A stretch of DNA of 64,000 nucleotides, taken from Planosporangium flavigriseum. GTDB taxonomy: Bacteria > Actinomycetota > Actinomycetes > Mycobacteriales > Micromonosporaceae. The stretch spans positions 411,322-475,321 of the forward strand of contig NZ_JAATVW010000002.1 of assembly GCF_011947225.1 (NCBI RefSeq), given 5' to 3'. Below are positions 46,665 to 55,265 of this stretch, in pieces. Under the pieces are notes generated by a model, which was not told the DNA's origin, searched no databases, and saw nothing but the letters and a program-made list of their open reading frames with translations. Every line of letters starts with the position of its first letter. Position 1 is the stretch's first letter. A program made the translations under genes and the position numbers.

Positions 46665-47489
46665 CTAGGCCTCTTCCGTTCTGGGCAGGAGTCCGAGTAC
46701 GCGAAGGTCGGCCAGGGGCTCGGCGATGCCGCAACTGCCGAAGCCGATCCAGAGCGGCCGTTCCCGATCGATGCGCGCGTGTACGGCGGTGACGATCGGA
46801 ACCGCGTCGCTGGACGCGAGCACCTTCGTAACGTCCGCCGGCTGTGCGCCGTCGGCCGCCGCGACCGCTGCCGCCAGCACGTTGAGGAAACCGTGGTGGA
46901 CGAACCCGGTCTCCGGGTCGGTGCGGCGCAGCGCGCCGTGCAGGCCCGCGGTCAGCTTGAACGGCAGGCCCCGGTCACGGCACGCGCAGATGACCGCCGC
47001 GAGCTCGCCCGGGGTCGGGAACAGCTCCGCCGCCAGTCCACCGGTGCGGAACTTCGGCGCCACCGGCAGCCCGGCCGCCCGCGCCTCCGCGAGGGTGTCC
47101 AGCGCCGTCATCACGCCCCAGGTCAGTGGGGTCTCCGCGTACGTCTGGAGGTTGGTCTTCGCGGTCAGCGCGATGAGTTCGCGCAGGCCGGGTTGGGGGT
47201 CCTCGCCTCGCTTGGCGACGGGTACCTCGATCTGGCGGACCGGCCGCCCGCTCTTGAGTAGCCGGGTGACCGCATCAAGCTGGCCGACGACGCCGATGGC
47301 CAGGTCCTCCGGTACGGCCGCCGCATCCTCGGGCGGGACCAGCAACGGGCCGACCATGGGAGCGTGCCAGGCGGCGCGGTGTTCCCGGTGCGCGGCGACC
47401 GCGTCGGCCAGCGGCGCATTACCGGGCGGAAACACCGCCGCGTCGTCGAGCAGACCGACGAACACCGGCGGTACTGGACGCGTTGACAC
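46665..47489 (-). CDS. Conserved-type protein of unknown function in the homogentisate operon
   Basis: A 274-aa cytosolic protein that I cannot assign. It looks like a TIM-barrel enzyme: alternating strands and helices with motif-like segments LLDDAAVFPPGNAPL, RQIEVPV, APKFRTGGLAAELFPTP, FKLTAGLHGALR, GFVHHGFLNVL and near the end WIGFGSCGIAEPLADLR. The Lys, Arg, His-His and Ser-Cys residues in these are active-site candidates. It is the first gene of an operon with fahA and diverges from hmgA, so a role in the maleylacetoacetate-to-fumarylacetoacetate step is conceivable because no isomerase gene is seen. The GTG at 47489 has TAGGTT 8 nt upstream. Confidence 0.75.
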   Translation of the reverse strand: MSTRPVPPVFVGLLDDAAVFPPGNAPLADAVAAHREHRAAWHAPMVGPLLVPPEDAAAVPEDLAIGVVGQLDAVTRLLKSGRPVRQIEVPVAKRGEDPQPGLRELIALTAKTNLQTYAETPLTWGVMTALDTLAEARAAGLPVAPKFRTGGLAAELFPTPGELAAVICACRDRGLPFKLTAGLHGALRRTDPETGFVHHGFLNVLAAAVAAADGAQPADVTKVLASSDAVPIVTAVHARIDRERPLWIGFGSCGIAEPLADLRVLGLLPRTEEA

Positions 47490-47530
47490 GAGAAACGAAC
47501 CTAATGGAAGCTACGAATGACGGACAATAG

Positions 47531-47547
47531 CGTCCGATTATCGGACG
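47531..47547. promoter_or_regulatory. Perfect 17-bp palindrome between divergent hmgA and fahA operons
   Basis: CGTCCGATTATCGGACG (7-bp arms, TTA centre) lies mid-way in the 94-bp divergent region, 36 bp upstream of hmgA. Best candidate operator for joint control of homogentisate catabolism. Confidence 0.55.
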
Positions 47548-47583
47548 TCCTGGTTAGCGCGGCGGACAGCGCAGGAGGACGGA

Positions 47584-48747
47584 ATGCCGTACTACCGCAG
47601 CGTCGGCGACCTGCCCCGCAAGCGCCATACCCAGTTCAGGCAGCCTGACGGCAGCCTGTACGCCGAGGAGTTGATGGGCCAGGAAGGTTTCGCCAGCGAC
47701 TCCTCGCTGCTCTACCACCGGCACCTGCCCACCGCGATCGTGGCGGCCGAGGAGTACTGGCCGCCAGCCTGGTCGCGTACGCCCAACCTGCCGCTCAAGC
47801 CCCGGCACGTGCGCACCCACAAGCTCGACGCCGGCAACACCGACCCGATCCTCGGCCGGGCGCACCTGCTCGCCAACGACGACTGCCGCATCTCGTACGC
47901 GGTCGCCGACCGGCCCTCTCCGCTGTACCGCAACGCGATCGGGGACGAGTGCGTGTACGTGGAGGACGGCCGCGCCCGCATCGAGTCCGTCTTCGGATCC
48001 CTGGAGGTGGGGCCCGGGGACTACGTGATCATCCCGACCTCGGTGCTCCACCGGATCGTGCCCCTGGGCGGACTGCTGCGCACGCTGGTCGTCGAGGCCG
48101 CCGGTCACATCGGGCCACCGCGCCGCTACCTGTCGGTGCGCGGCCAGTTCCTGGAGCACGCGCCGTACTGCGAACGCGATCTTCGCGGTCCGGTTTCACC
48201 CTTGCTGGTGGACGAGACCGACGTGGACGTCTACGTCCAGCACCGGCGCGGCTGGACCAGGTTCACGTACGCCCACCACCCGTTCGACGTCGTCGGCTGG
48301 GACGGCTGCCTGTACCCGTGGGCCTTCTCGATCCACGACTTCGAGCCGATCACCGGGCGGGTACACCAGCCGCCACCCGTACACCAGACGTTCGAAGGCC
48401 CGAACTTCGTGATCTGCTCATTCGTGCCGCGCAAGGTCGACTACCACCCGCTGGCGATCCCGGTGCCCTACAACCACCACAACGTGGACTCCGACGAGGT
48501 GCTGTTCTATACCGGCGGCAACTACGAGGCGCGGCGCGGCTCCGGCATCGAGCAGGGCTCCATCTCGCTGCACCCGTCCGGCTTCACCCACGGCCCCCAG
48601 CCTGGCGCCGCGGAGCGGGCGATCGGAATCGGCTACTTCGACGAACTGGCCGTCATGGTCGACACGTTCCGGCCGCTCGACCTGTGCGAGCCGGCCCTGG
48701 AGTGCGAGGACCCCGAGTACGCGTGGACCTGGGCGCGCCGCTCGTGA
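47584..48747 (+). CDS. hmgA: Homogentisate 1,2-dioxygenase
   Basis: A 387-aa iron dioxygenase that opens the ring of homogentisate to maleylacetoacetate. It is the shorter bacterial form of the HGO cupin fold (about 440 aa in animals). Metal and substrate residues are expected in AIPVPYNHHNVDSDEVLFY and LHPSGFTHGPQPG; YPWAFSIHDFEPITGRVHQPPPVHQ is typical. The ATG at 47584 has a strong AGGAGG. It converges on ispF (5-bp gap). With hpd and fahA it forms a complete tyrosine route except for the isomerase. Confidence 0.95.
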   Translation: MPYYRSVGDLPRKRHTQFRQPDGSLYAEELMGQEGFASDSSLLYHRHLPTAIVAAEEYWPPAWSRTPNLPLKPRHVRTHKLDAGNTDPILGRAHLLANDDCRISYAVADRPSPLYRNAIGDECVYVEDGRARIESVFGSLEVGPGDYVIIPTSVLHRIVPLGGLLRTLVVEAAGHIGPPRRYLSVRGQFLEHAPYCERDLRGPVSPLLVDETDVDVYVQHRRGWTRFTYAHHPFDVVGWDGCLYPWAFSIHDFEPITGRVHQPPPVHQTFEGPNFVICSFVPRKVDYHPLAIPVPYNHHNVDSDEVLFYTGGNYEARRGSGIEQGSISLHPSGFTHGPQPGAAERAIGIGYFDELAVMVDTFRPLDLCEPALECEDPEYAWTWARRS

Positions 48748-48751
48748 CCCC

Positions 48752-49228
48752 TCACGCAGACGGGTAGACCAGGGCCGTCGCGATCGCCGCGAGGCCCTCG
48801 CCGCGCCCGGTGAAGCCGAGCCCGTCCGTGGTGGTGCCGGACAGACGGACCAGCGCCCCGATCGCCTCGCCGAGCACCGCCTCCGCCTCGGCGCGTCGCG
48901 TACCCACCTTCGGCGCCACCCCGACCACCTGCACCGACACGTTGCCGATCTCGAAACCGACCGCGCGCACCCGGCGGGCCGTCTCGGCGAGCAGGGACAC
49001 TCCCGAGGCGCCGGCCCACTCCGGCCGGCTGGTGCCGTAGTTGGAACCGAGGTCGCCCAGGCCCGCGGCCGACAGTAGGGCGTCGCAGGCCGCGTGCGCC
49101 ACGACGTCACCGTCGGAGTGGCCGGCCAGGCCGTCGACGCCATCCCAGCGCAGCCCCGCCACCCAGCAGGCCCGGCCCGGCTCGTACGCGTGCACGTCGG
49201 TACCCACACCGACCAAGGGAACGATCAC
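48752..49228 (-). CDS. ispF: 2-C-methyl-D-erythritol 2,4-cyclodiphosphate synthase
   Basis: A 158-aa enzyme of the MEP isoprenoid pathway that forms the cyclodiphosphate and releases CMP. The metal-binding DVHAYEPG (Asp-x-His) and [26 protein letters not shown] motifs are complete, as is [24 protein letters not shown] at 49228 was chosen (TACCCT 7 nt upstream; no ribosome binding site). In M. tuberculosis it follows ispD directly; here a reversed gene separates them. Confidence 0.95.
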   Translation of the reverse strand: MIVPLVGVGTDVHAYEPGRACWVAGLRWDGVDGLAGHSDGDVVAHAACDALLSAAGLGDLGSNYGTSRPEWAGASGVSLLAETARRVRAVGFEIGNVSVQVVGVAPKVGTRRAEAEAVLGEAIGALVRLSGTTTDGLGFTGRGEGLAAIATALVYPSA

Positions 49229-49318
49229 GACCCAGAGGGTACGCAACGCGCGGGTTGCCGGCGCACGACCGCTCACCGAACAAATCACACGTACCCGGCG
49301 CCGCCGCCCGCCGGCCCC

Positions 49319-49324
49319 TATCCT
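49319..49324 (+). promoter_or_regulatory. -10 element TATCCT, leaderless start
   Basis: TATCCT ends 6 nt before the ATG at 49331, which selects this start over in-frame codons further upstream. Confidence 0.5.
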
Positions 49325-49330
49325 GGGTTG

Positions 49331-50077
49331 ATGTGTCCCCCGGCCTCGACCGGCCGCCGGCCCCGCCGATCCCTGACCGCCGCCGTGCGCTTCGGCATAC
49401 TCGTGGCGCTGGTCGCCGGGCTGGGCCTGACCACGCTACTCGTCCAACCCAGCAGGCAGGGCCTGCTCGCCGCCGTGCACTCCAGCCACGTGGTGGCGCC
49501 GCTGATCGCGGTCGTGGGTAGCGCGCTGCTGGTGATGGCGCTCACTCCGCGCACGCTGCTCGCGTTCGTCGGCGGAGCGCTGTTCGGCACGATGGCCGGT
49601 GCGGGATACGTCATCGTCGGCGTGACGATAGGTGCGGTCCTGGCGCACTGTATCGGCCGCTTCCTGGGCCGCGATTTCGTGGCGAGCCGCCTGCGGGGCC
49701 GGATGGCGCTGATCGAACAGGCGGTGGCCCGGCGGGCGCTAGCCGCGGTGTTGATCTGCCGACTCGTCCCGCTCGTCCCGTTCGGCATCTCCAACTACGC
49801 ACTGGGCACCACCGCGGTCGGCCCCGTCCCGCTCGTGGTCGGGACGCTTCTCGGCGCCGCGCCGGCGACGGTCGTGTACGCGGCGCTCGGCGCCGCGACG
49901 ATGAACGGCGATCACAGGGGCGCGGCGTACGCGGGTTTTGCGGCCGCCACCCTGGCAGTCGGCGGCTCGATCGGCAGCTACCTGGTCTGGCGACGCCGGC
50001 CCCGCCAGGAGCAGGAGAACGGGACCGAATCATCCCCGGCGGAGGGGCTCGAGCTCACAGGCACCCGCTCGGACTAG
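49331..50077 (+). CDS. TVP38/TMEM64 (DedA-like) membrane protein
   Basis: A 248-aa multi-pass membrane protein of the TVP38/TMEM64/SNARE-associated family, related to lipid scramblase/flippase-like DedA proteins. Family landmarks: [23 protein letters not shown], the re-entrant-type [24 protein letters not shown] and [18 protein letters not shown]. About five hydrophobic segments are visible and the C-terminal tail is hydrophilic. A possible role is moving undecaprenyl phosphate or phospholipids, which would suit its place between two isoprenoid genes, but that is inference. Its stop overlaps that of ispD by 4 nt. Confidence 0.88.
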   Translation: MCPPASTGRRPRRSLTAAVRFGILVALVAGLGLTTLLVQPSRQGLLAAVHSSHVVAPLIAVVGSALLVMALTPRTLLAFVGGALFGTMAGAGYVIVGVTIGAVLAHCIGRFLGRDFVASRLRGRMALIEQAVARRALAAVLICRLVPLVPFGISNYALGTTAVGPVPLVVGTLLGAAPATVVYAALGAATMNGDHRGAAYAGFAAATLAVGGSIGSYLVWRRRPRQEQENGTESSPAEGLELTGTRSD

Positions 50078-50769
50078 TCGAGGAGCAGTTCAGCGACTGC
50101 CAGGTCGAACGGCCGTGTGATCTTGAGAGCGGACTCCGCACCGGGCACCGTCCAGACCCGTACGCCGATCTTCTCCGCCATACCGGCGTCGTCGGTGTGG
50201 TCGTCGACAGCGGCAGCGTGCGCTTCGACGAGCGTCGACCGCAGGAACCCCTGTGGAGTCTGCACGGCTCGCAGCACGGAACGGTCCAGGGTGGCCATCA
50301 CTTCACCACTCGATTGAACCTGTTTGATGGTGTCAACAACCGGTAGCACGGGTATGACCGCGGCGTGGCCCTGCCGGACCGCTGCGGCGACCCGCTCGAC
50401 CAGTTCGGGCGGGGCGAGCGCGCGGGCGGCGTCGTGCACGAGGACGACGTCGTACCGGTCCGGTACCGCCGCGAGCGCCGCGGCCACCGACATCTGCCGC
50501 GACGCTCCTCCCTCGACCACCAGCAGGTCAACCCGGTCGGAGATCGAAGAGAGCAGATCACGCACGTCGGATGTGGAGCCGGGTGGCGCCGCTACGACCA
50601 CGCAGCCCACCGAGGGGGCGGCGGCCAGCCTGCGCACTGCGTGGACCAGCAAAGGCTCACCACGCAGCGACCGCAGCGCCTTCGGACCACCGGGGCCGAG
50701 CCGCACACCTTGACCCGCTGCAGGAACGAGGACCGCGACGTCACCACGCAAATTGTCCTGCGCGGTCAC
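50074..50769 (-). CDS. ispD: 2-C-methyl-D-erythritol 4-phosphate cytidylyltransferase
   Basis: A 231-aa nucleotidyltransferase joining CTP and MEP in the MEP isoprenoid pathway. The signature LVPAAGQGVRLGPGGPKAL gives the CTP-binding loop; VLVHDAARALAPPELV and QTPQGFLRSTL are conserved, and TDDAGMAEKIG lies in the C-terminal arm. The GTG at 50769 is 39 bp after carD, so carD-ispD is a likely operon, as in mycobacteria. Confidence 0.95.
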   Translation of the reverse strand: MTAQDNLRGDVAVLVPAAGQGVRLGPGGPKALRSLRGEPLLVHAVRRLAAAPSVGCVVVAAPPGSTSDVRDLLSSISDRVDLLVVEGGASRQMSVAAALAAVPDRYDVVLVHDAARALAPPELVERVAAAVRQGHAAVIPVLPVVDTIKQVQSSGEVMATLDRSVLRAVQTPQGFLRSTLVEAHAAAVDDHTDDAGMAEKIGVRVWTVPGAESALKITRPFDLAVAELLLD

Positions 50770-50808
50770 GTCGCGGTCCTCGGTGTAAGAAATTGCAGTT
50801 GTGAAGGA

Positions 50809-51294
50809 TCAGGCTCCGGTGAGCACCTTGTCGAGGAGCACCTCTGCCTCGTCCTTGGTGCTCTTCTCGGCAAGCGCGACCTCACCGACCAGAATGTCGC
50901 GCGCCTTCGCGAGCATCCGCTTCTCGCCAGCGGACAGGCCCCGCTCACGCTCCCGACGCCACAGGTCACGCACGACCTCCGCAACCTTGAGCGGGTTGCC
51001 GGAAGCCAGCTTCTCCAGGTTTGCCTTGTAACGCCGCGACCAGTTGGTCGGCTCCTCGGTGTGCGGAGCGCGGAGGACGTCGAAGACCTTCGTCAGACCT
51101 TCTTCGCCAACCACCTCTCGCACGCCGACGCTTTCGGCATTCTCGGCGGGCACCCGCACCGTCAGGTCACCCTGAGCGACCCTCAGGACGAGGTACTGCT
51201 TTTCCTCGCCCTTGACGATCCGGGTCTCGATTGCCTCGATGAGTGCGGCCCCGTGGTGGGGGTAGACAACGGTCTCGCCGACACTGAAAACCAT
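50809..51294 (-). CDS. carD: CarD-family transcription factor
   Basis: A 161-aa RNA polymerase-binding factor that stabilises open promoter complexes, notably at rRNA promoters. The N-terminal Tudor-like RNAP-interaction domain ([21 protein letters not shown]) and the helical DNA-binding domain with the conserved Trp ([13 protein letters not shown]) are present. ATG at 51294 follows AAAGGGG. The leader shows TACGCT about 30 bp upstream as a plausible -10. Confidence 0.95.
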   Translation of the reverse strand: MVFSVGETVVYPHHGAALIEAIETRIVKGEEKQYLVLRVAQGDLTVRVPAENAESVGVREVVGEEGLTKVFDVLRAPHTEEPTNWSRRYKANLEKLASGNPLKVAEVVRDLWRRERERGLSAGEKRMLAKARDILVGEVALAEKSTKDEAEVLLDKVLTGA

Positions 51295-51666
51295 AGGTTC
51301 GAAACCCCTTTCGCTGTGTCTAGCGTAACACGGCGACAGCGCGTAATCCCAGCCCGATCTTCACCATTAGTGCTGCTCAGAGCACGTGTGAAGCGCCTTT
51401 CTCCCGCTTGACAGAAGGCTCAAAACCTGCATACGACTGCGCTGAGTGACCACTCAGTGACTACCGAGGACAGCAACAGACCCTCTGATTATTCACCGCT
51501 GAACCATTGACATACCTTCCGGATAGCCGGGTCTGCGAGCCTGACCAGGTACTTCGTCATCCACGTTCACGGGCTTGGATCGGTCGCAACAAGATCTGCG
51601 AACTAGGACCCTGGCTTTCAGTGCTGTTAAGGGGGACAGTGGGATTCCAGGCGCAAGGAGTCGGCC
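51295..51666. other. Divergent regulatory region of carD with a 16-bp palindrome
   Basis: 372 bp without a gene. It holds the perfect palindrome CTGAGTGACCACTCAG at 51442-51457 (TetR-operator-like in form) and, on the plus strand, TTGACA at 51408 with TACGAC 18 bp further on. A second TTGACA is near 51508. GCAAGGAG precedes the next ATG. Confidence 0.45.
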
Positions 51667-52233
51667 ATGGGGACGCAGAGCGGTGGAAACGGGGGCGGTT
51701 GGCCGCCGGACGAACTGCCCGACCTGCCCCCGGAGTGGGGCACGATCGTCATCCCTGATGACGCGTCAGAACTGGCCCGGGAGGCTGCCCGGGTGCGTCG
51801 TGAGCTGCGCTGGGAGGCCCGCGAGCGGCGCTGGAGACGCCGCCTGCACCTGCCCCACGCCGATCCTCGCCCGGGCGAGGAGGACATACCGGCGCTGGGC
51901 GTACCCGTGCTCGTCATTCTGATTGCGACGATCGCGACGCTCACCAGCCTGTTCGTCATCTCCTGGCCGATCAACTCACAACGGCCGGATCTCCAGCCCA
52001 CCGCGGTGATCACGCCCTCGGCCGGCGCGCCGGCCGGCGGAGGCGGTGAGGCAGGCATCCCGAGCGCCGAGCCCGGCGGATCGCCACCAACCTCGACCGG
52101 CACCCCGCACGCGCTCGCCACGGGTGCGACGACCCCGTTCGACCCGGCCCACGTGACGCTCGTCCGGGCCGGCGGCAAGCCAGCACCCGACGGCAAGGAA
52201 GCACCCGACAGGCAGGCGGCAGCCGACAGCTAG
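51667..52233 (+). CDS. Single-pass membrane protein of unknown function
   Basis: A 188-aa protein: an acidic/Pro start (PPDELPDLPPEWGTIVIPDDASELA), an Arg-rich helix (REAARVRRELRWEARERRWRRR), one membrane helix (about residues 78-99, VPVLVILIATIATLTSLFVIS) and an extracellular Gly/Pro/Ala tail. The sequence WGTIVIPDDASELAREAA looks like a conserved block of Micromonosporaceae membrane proteins, but no function can be given. ATG at 51667 has GCAAGGAG. Converges on the type III PKS gene with a 4-nt overlap. Confidence 0.75.
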   Translation: MGTQSGGNGGGWPPDELPDLPPEWGTIVIPDDASELAREAARVRRELRWEARERRWRRRLHLPHADPRPGEEDIPALGVPVLVILIATIATLTSLFVISWPINSQRPDLQPTAVITPSAGAPAGGGGEAGIPSAEPGGSPPTSTGTPHALATGATTPFDPAHVTLVRAGGKPAPDGKEAPDRQAAADS

Positions 52234-53297
52234 GCAGCGGCCGACAGCAGCGCGGCGTACAACGTCAACCCGGGGCCGAACGCCAGGGCAACCACGTTGC
52301 GCGGCGACTCCGGTGCCCGCCTCAACGCGTCCACAATCATCAGTACGGTCGGCGACGAGCAGTTGCCGTGCACGGCGAGCGTGTCGCGCGACGGCGCCAT
52401 CTGCTCTTCGGACAAGCCGAGCGCGTCGCGTACGACGTCGAGAATCCGCGGGCCGCCGGGGTGCACCGCCCAGCCATCCAGGTCGGACAGTGTCAGGCCG
52501 TTGCGGTCGAGCAGGTCTTGGACCACCGGCCGGACGTGCTCAGCGAGCACGTCCGGTACCCGCGGCGACAGCCCCATCCGGAATCCCAGGTCGGTGACGT
52601 CCCACGTCATGTGGTCGGCCGTGGCCGTGTCGGTAACCGCGGCGACCTCGCGGACCGCGTACCCACGGGTCGCGTACCCGAGGTTCGATCCGGGCAGAAC
52701 GGCGACGGCCGCAGCGGCATCGGAGAAGAGCGCGTGGGCGACGATCTGCTGTGGATCCCTGGTCGGCGGCTGAAGGTGCACTGAGGTCAGTTCGAGGCAG
52801 AGCAGCAGCGCGGGCTCACCCCGACTGGCGACGAAGTCGGTGACCGCGCCGAGGCCCGGCAGCGCCGCGTAGCAGCCCATGTGGCCGATGAACAGCCGCT
52901 GGGTACGCGGAGACATGCCCAGGTCGCGGGCGAGCAGGATGTCCAGGCCGGGAGTGACGTAGCCGGTGCACGAGCAGACCGCGAACAGCCCGAGCCGCGC
53001 CGGATCCAGGCCGGCCGCGCCCAGGGCGCCGGCCACGGCCTCCTTGCCGAGCGGCAGGGCCTCGACCAGGTACCGCTCCATACGGGCCTGAGTCGACCAC
53101 CGCGACACGTCCTCCAGCGTCGGGTTGACCACGCTGTGCCGGGTCACCACGCCGGAGTTGGCGAAGACCCGTTGCGCCAGTCCACGCTGTACCCCCGCGT
53201 AGTGGTCGGCGAAGAAGTCCCGCCACAGGTCGTCCTGGCGCAGCGACGGAGGGTGGGTGACGCCGATACCGGCGATAACGGGCCGCGGCTCAGTCAT
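52230..53297 (-). CDS. Type III polyketide synthase
   Basis: A 355-aa chalcone-synthase-fold enzyme condensing malonyl-CoA units onto an acyl starter. The triad is Cys142 (FIGHMGCYAALPGL), His279 (WAVHPGGPRI) and Asn312 (HGNCSSPT; most relatives read GNMSS). The general length and CSCTGYVTPGLD are typical of bacterial alkylresorcinol/pyrone synthases. Upstream on the same strand are an acyl-CoA-dehydrogenase-like gene and a methyltransferase gene, and a UbiA prenyltransferase diverges: a gene set for a methylated, prenylated phenolic lipid. ATG at 53297 has GGCAGGG. Confidence 0.93.
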   Translation of the reverse strand: MTEPRPVIAGIGVTHPPSLRQDDLWRDFFADHYAGVQRGLAQRVFANSGVVTRHSVVNPTLEDVSRWSTQARMERYLVEALPLGKEAVAGALGAAGLDPARLGLFAVCSCTGYVTPGLDILLARDLGMSPRTQRLFIGHMGCYAALPGLGAVTDFVASRGEPALLLCLELTSVHLQPPTRDPQQIVAHALFSDAAAAVAVLPGSNLGYATRGYAVREVAAVTDTATADHMTWDVTDLGFRMGLSPRVPDVLAEHVRPVVQDLLDRNGLTLSDLDGWAVHPGGPRILDVVRDALGLSEEQMAPSRDTLAVHGNCSSPTVLMIVDALRRAPESPRNVVALAFGPGLTLYAALLSAAA

Positions 53298-53345
53298 CCC
53301 TGCCTTCTACCCATCGGTAACCGGCCGCATGCGGCGGCGCGGCAA

Positions 53346-54512
53346 TCACCATCGCGGCCCCGTACCCTCCGCCTCCGGATCGCCACCCAGCGCGGCCACT
53401 CCCAGCCAGTCGGCACAGACGTCCGACGTCGCCGGCTGCAGCGAACCGCAGCGGGCGTCGCGGTAGAGCCGTTCCAGCGCGCTTCCGCGCCGGGTGGCAC
53501 TGGTGCCCGCCGCCTCCAACATGCTCGCCGCCACGTCGGCCGCGGTCGTACCGGCCAGCAGTTTCGCCCGCCACACCCAGCGGTTGGTCTCCGGCTCGCC
53601 AGGCGCGGCGTCCACCCGGCGCGCCGCCTCGTCCACCACGAGCCGGGCCGCTGCGACCGCGGCGTCAGCCCGTCCGATCCGGGCGCGCGCGGCCGGCAGA
53701 TGCGCGAGCCTGCGCTCCGTGAGGTGATCGACCGCGGCGTCGACCGCCGCCTGCGCGACGCCGACGTACACGGCCGCATAGCTGGCCACCATCCAGTGCG
53801 GCATCAGTTGTGCCACCAGCAACGCGAGCCCCTCGACGCCGCCGAGCAGCGCATCGGCCGGGACACTCACATCCAGGTGCAGGTCGTGCGAGGAGGTCGC
53901 CCGCATGCCGAGCGCGTCCCAGGTGGGCTCGACGGTGACGCCGTCGGCGTCGGCGGGTACCAGGAACTGCGACACGAGCGTCGGATCGGCCGCGCTGCGG
54001 GCGGCGACCAGATAGGCATCGGCGTGACCGGCGCCGGACACGAAGGTCTTGGAGCCCTTGATATGAAAGCCGTCCCGCTCCGCCGTGTACATCGTCGACA
54101 GTTGGGACAGTCGCGATCCGACCCCGCGCTCGCTCATCGCTACCGCGTACCAGGCGCCGTCCGCGACGGCCGACAGCACCCGGTCCCGGGCGGTCAGAAA
54201 GCTCTCCGGTACGCCCAGGGCCTCGATCAGGGTGTCCGGAATACCGGCGAGCGCTCCGGTCACGGAGGCGTGCATGTTGAACACCAACGCCGTCGCCCCG
54301 TTTCCGCGCGCCAGTTCGTACGCCACGGCGGCGTAGTCGGCGAACCCCGCGCCCGTCCCACCGAGGCGCTCAGGCACCATCAGCCCGAACAGCCCGGCCT
54401 GCCGCAGATCGGCGAAGTCGTCGACGGGGAACGCACCGCCGGCGTCGTACCCGGCGGCACGCGCGGCGAAGCGGGGCGCCAGCCTTCGGGCTGCGGCGAG
54501 CGCGTCTGTCAC
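53346..54512 (-). CDS. Acyl-CoA dehydrogenase-like flavoprotein
   Basis: A 388-aa protein of the acyl-CoA dehydrogenase/flavin monooxygenase fold. Helical N-terminal domain (LFGLMVPERLGGTGAG), beta domain (AMSERGVGSRLSQL, FHIKGSKTFVSGAGHADAY), helical C-terminal domain. The family's usual catalytic Glu is not obvious, and the C-terminal half (AARARIGRADAAVAAARLVVDEAARR) suits the group that includes hydroxylases and reductases of natural products. In this cluster it could reduce a prenyl double bond or hydroxylate the ring; undecided. Start overlaps the methyltransferase stop by 4 nt. Confidence 0.85.
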   Translation of the reverse strand: MTDALAAARRLAPRFAARAAGYDAGGAFPVDDFADLRQAGLFGLMVPERLGGTGAGFADYAAVAYELARGNGATALVFNMHASVTGALAGIPDTLIEALGVPESFLTARDRVLSAVADGAWYAVAMSERGVGSRLSQLSTMYTAERDGFHIKGSKTFVSGAGHADAYLVAARSAADPTLVSQFLVPADADGVTVEPTWDALGMRATSSHDLHLDVSVPADALLGGVEGLALLVAQLMPHWMVASYAAVYVGVAQAAVDAAVDHLTERRLAHLPAARARIGRADAAVAAARLVVDEAARRVDAAPGEPETNRWVWRAKLLAGTTAADVAASMLEAAGTSATRRGSALERLYRDARCGSLQPATSDVCADWLGVAALGGDPEAEGTGPRW

Positions 54513-55219
54513 TCGAGCCTCCTACCGACTCCTTGGTAGAGCACTGTTTTGGACCAGGTCGGCACCATCGGCGCGGTCCCCCGCCGAGTCACCAGCCAGC
54601 GCAGCAGCCCGCGTACCTGCGGGCGCAGGCCACGGGTGCGCAGCGCGACACCGTGCCGCGCGAACTCCGCGGTGAGCACCGCCGGATCGACGAAGAGGTC
54701 GGGGTCGTGGATGCCGCGCGGGGCGCCGCCCGGCATGCGTTCGGCCACCGAGATGGCGAGAAAGCGGCACAGCGCGGTGTCGGCGAGCGTGTCGATGACC
54801 ACGAGCCCGCCGGGCCGCAGGATGCGGCACACCTCGGCGACCGTCCCGGGCCGGTCCGTGACGTGTTCCAGCAGTTCACCAGCGCTCACCACGTCGGCAC
54901 AGCCGTCGGCCAGCGGGAGCCGCGTGACATCGGCCCGGACGGGGGTGACCCCGTGGGCACGGGCCTGTTCAAGGGCTGACCGGACCAGGTCGACGCCGAC
55001 GTGCCGGTATCCCTTGCCGGCCACCGCGGGGGCGAGCAGGCCGCCGCCGCACCCGAGATCGACCAGAATCGCGCCGGGGCGCGGGGCCGGCGGCACCAAC
55101 CGCCCCCTGGCCGCCGCGATCCAGGCCAACATCGCGAACCGGCCGTCGGGGCGCCACCACTCGCCCGCAAGATCGTCGTACTGCCGGACATCGTTGCGGG
55201 GGCGGGTGGGCATCCGCAT
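54509..55219 (-). CDS. SAM-dependent O-methyltransferase (UbiG-like)
   Basis: A 236-aa class I methyltransferase. It begins DVRQYDDLAGEWWRPDGRFAML, a UbiG/Coq3-type opening, and has SAM motif I LVDLGCGGGLLAPAVAGKG, acidic HVGVDLVRSALEQA and the post-motif LRPGGLVVIDTL. UbiG-type enzymes methylate hydroxyls of prenylated quinols, fitting a phenolic lipid pathway with the neighbouring type III PKS and UbiA genes. It is first in the three-gene minus-strand operon; ATG at 55219. Confidence 0.9.
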   Translation of the reverse strand: MRMPTRPRNDVRQYDDLAGEWWRPDGRFAMLAWIAAARGRLVPPAPRPGAILVDLGCGGGLLAPAVAGKGYRHVGVDLVRSALEQARAHGVTPVRADVTRLPLADGCADVVSAGELLEHVTDRPGTVAEVCRILRPGGLVVIDTLADTALCRFLAISVAERMPGGAPRGIHDPDLFVDPAVLTAEFARHGVALRTRGLRPQVRGLLRWLVTRRGTAPMVPTWSKTVLYQGVGRRLE

Positions 55220-55265
55220 GAACGCCAGCCTGACACGAAAAGATCGATCGGGCCAGACTTAGCGC

